Assembly (NCBI RefSeq): GCF_001672295.1
Contig: NZ_JXMS01000002.1
Location: 1 to 64,000, forward strand
DNA: 64,000 bases
Reading direction: 5' to 3'
From: Halodesulfovibrio spirochaetisodalis
Lineage (GTDB): Bacteria; Desulfobacterota; Desulfovibrionia; Desulfovibrionales; Desulfovibrionaceae
Shown here piece after piece: positions 62,834 through 64,000 of the stretch; position 1 is the first letter of the stretch; each line of letters begins with the position of its first letter. The notes beneath the pieces were generated by a model. The model saw only the letters and a program-made list of their open reading frames with translations. It had not been told where the DNA came from and ran no database searches. A program made the position numbers and the translations under genes.

Positions 62834-64000
62834 CTAGCTGCTGACAGGTGCAGAGTTGGCAGCAAGGTTTTTACCGCCTTTCATCTGTGATATTGCCGCA
62901 AGAGCAAACATTAAGCCGCCAAGAGCGTTACCGCGCCAATCCGGATACACCAGAAGCACAGAACTAATAGCAAACAGTGCACGCTCCCATATGAAGCATG
63001 GACGTTTCCAGAATCCTACAACTGCAATCGCCAAGCTATATACACCGATCAACGCAGTAATCAGCGCGCTGACAATCTCCATTGGTTCACCTATTGCCAC
63101 CAACTCCGGACCATACACAAACATATATGGTACGATGTATGTTGTGATGCCAATAAAGCAAGCGGTGAACCCTGTCTTGTTAGGATCAGTTTTCGCAATA
63201 CCAGCCGCAGCGTATGCTGCAAGAGCAACTGGTGGAGTAATTGCGGAGATGATACCGAAGTAGAATATAAACATATGGGCTGCGATTGCAGGTACACCGG
63301 ACATCTCTAACGCAGGGGCCACAAGTGCAGCGAGCAGGATGTACGCTGGCGCGGTCGGAAGCCCCATTCCGAGAATAAGAGAGGCGCACATTGTAAGAAG
63401 GAGTAGAATGAACTTAGAACCACCAGCTACTGCAATAAGCATTGCAGATAATTTTAGCGGAAGACCGGTGATTGTAACTGCACCAATAACAATACCTGCA
63501 CTCGCACATGCCACAGTTACAGGGAGCATATTCATGGTTCCGTCAAACAACGACCAGAAGAATTTTTTCACATCCAGCCATGTTTCACGACGAGCAAAGC
63601 TAATAATCACAGTACCAACAATTGTCCAAAATCCTACGTACATTGCTGAGTAACCAGCGACTAATAAGCCAATGAGCAAAGCAATAGGAAGGAACAGGTG
63701 CATGCCTTTTGAAACTTGATCCATGCGTGGAGCGTCTTTATCAAGACCGGTTTTCAAACCGAGGCGCAGGGCTTCAAAATGAACAATTGCAAACTGTGAA
63801 AAGTAAAAAAGTAATGCTGGGATTGCTGCCGCCAGAGCAACTTCGCTATATGGGATACCGATAGTTTCTGCCATCTGGAACGCTGCGGCACCCATGATTG
63901 GAGGAGCCAGCTGCCCACCTGATGAGGCAACAGCAACCACCGCTGCTGCAAAGTTTCTGGTGTACCCTGAGCGCATCATCAAAGGGATGGTCAAAGAACC
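62834..64000 (-). CDS. TRAP transporter fused permease, 5' truncated by window
   Basis: The minus-strand frame is open to the window edge, so the N-terminal ~half is outside. TRAP 4TM/12TM fused-permease marks: MMRSGYTRNFAAAVVAVASS, GQLAPPIMGAAAFQMAETIG and GMGLPTAPAYILLAAL. Multiple membrane helices. Works with the TAXI binding protein. Confidence 0.92.
   Translation of the reverse strand, partial: GSLTIPLMMRSGYTRNFAAAVVAVASSGGQLAPPIMGAAAFQMAETIGIPYSEVALAAAIPALLFYFSQFAIVHFEALRLGLKTGLDKDAPRMDQVSKGMHLFLPIALLIGLLVAGYSAMYVGFWTIVGTVIISFARRETWLDVKKFFWSLFDGTMNMLPVTVACASAGIVIGAVTITGLPLKLSAMLIAVAGGSKFILLLLTMCASLILGMGLPTAPAYILLAALVAPALEMSGVPAIAAHMFIFYFGIISAITPPVALAAYAAAGIAKTDPNKTGFTACFIGITTYIVPYMFVYGPELVAIGEPMEIVSALITALIGVYSLAIAVVGFWKRPCFIWERALFAISSVLLVYPDWRGNALGGLMFALAAISQMKGGKNLAANSAPVSS

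Noticed and set aside
1-64000. CRISPR array
   Set aside because: No regularly spaced identical repeats. The dispersed repeat is kilobases apart and has no spacer regularity.

Overview
The window looks like a chromosome segment of a marine sulfate reducer of the Desulfovibrionaceae (Desulfovibrio/Halodesulfovibrio type). The strongest pointer is a complete QrcABCD menaquinone reductase operon. A tungsten-type aldehyde:ferredoxin oxidoreductase with its ferredoxin partner, a rubredoxin, an acyl-CoA dehydratase activase and a TAXI-TRAP transporter fit the same picture. The species is inference.

Layout. 1-5.4 kb: ordinary chromosome (activase fragment, K+ channel, NifU-like scaffold, LysR). 5.56-21.0 kb: genomic island 1, inserted at the 3' end of tRNA-Pro(GGG) and bounded by a perfect 45-bp direct repeat. 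It carries a single-chain GmrSD-like nuclease, a Hachiman (HamA-HamB) system, a DUF2958/papain-like protease operon, and a very compact five-gene operon (PLD-like membrane protein, methyltransferase, MazG, second PLD-like membrane protein, nucleotidyltransferase). I propose that last operon as a candidate undescribed defence system. No integrase is recognisable in island 1. 21-50 kb: core genes (NikK/NikL-like pair, DUF362, FapA, MurI, esterase, rubredoxin, a cytoplasmic two-component cascade, CI-like repressor, HflKC, ferredoxin/AOR, RNase HI, Qrc). 50.1-57.4 kb: island 2, at tRNA-Ser(TGA), with a tyrosine integrase next to the tRNA and a 19-bp att repeat at the far end. It carries a GIY-YIG nuclease, a sigma-like protein with reversed domain order, a serine recombinase and an unknown divergent gene pair. 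57.8-64 kb: SulP transporter, LysR, an anSME-type radical SAM enzyme and a TAXI-TRAP transporter cut by the window edge.

The most interesting non-coding signal is at 28.61-28.99 kb. Directly behind a sigma-54 activator gene, on the same strand, lie paired upstream repeats (31-bp period), a good -24/-12 promoter, and about 197 nt that end in an intrinsic terminator and contain three long C-runs, two of them in loops of perfect stems. I read this as a sigma-54-dependent regulatory RNA, arranged like LuxO-Qrr. Other signals are a Rex/CRP-type palindrome in front of qrcA, a 52-nt dyad in front of the NifU-like gene, and a dispersed roughly 50-bp intergenic repeat in the first 11 kb.
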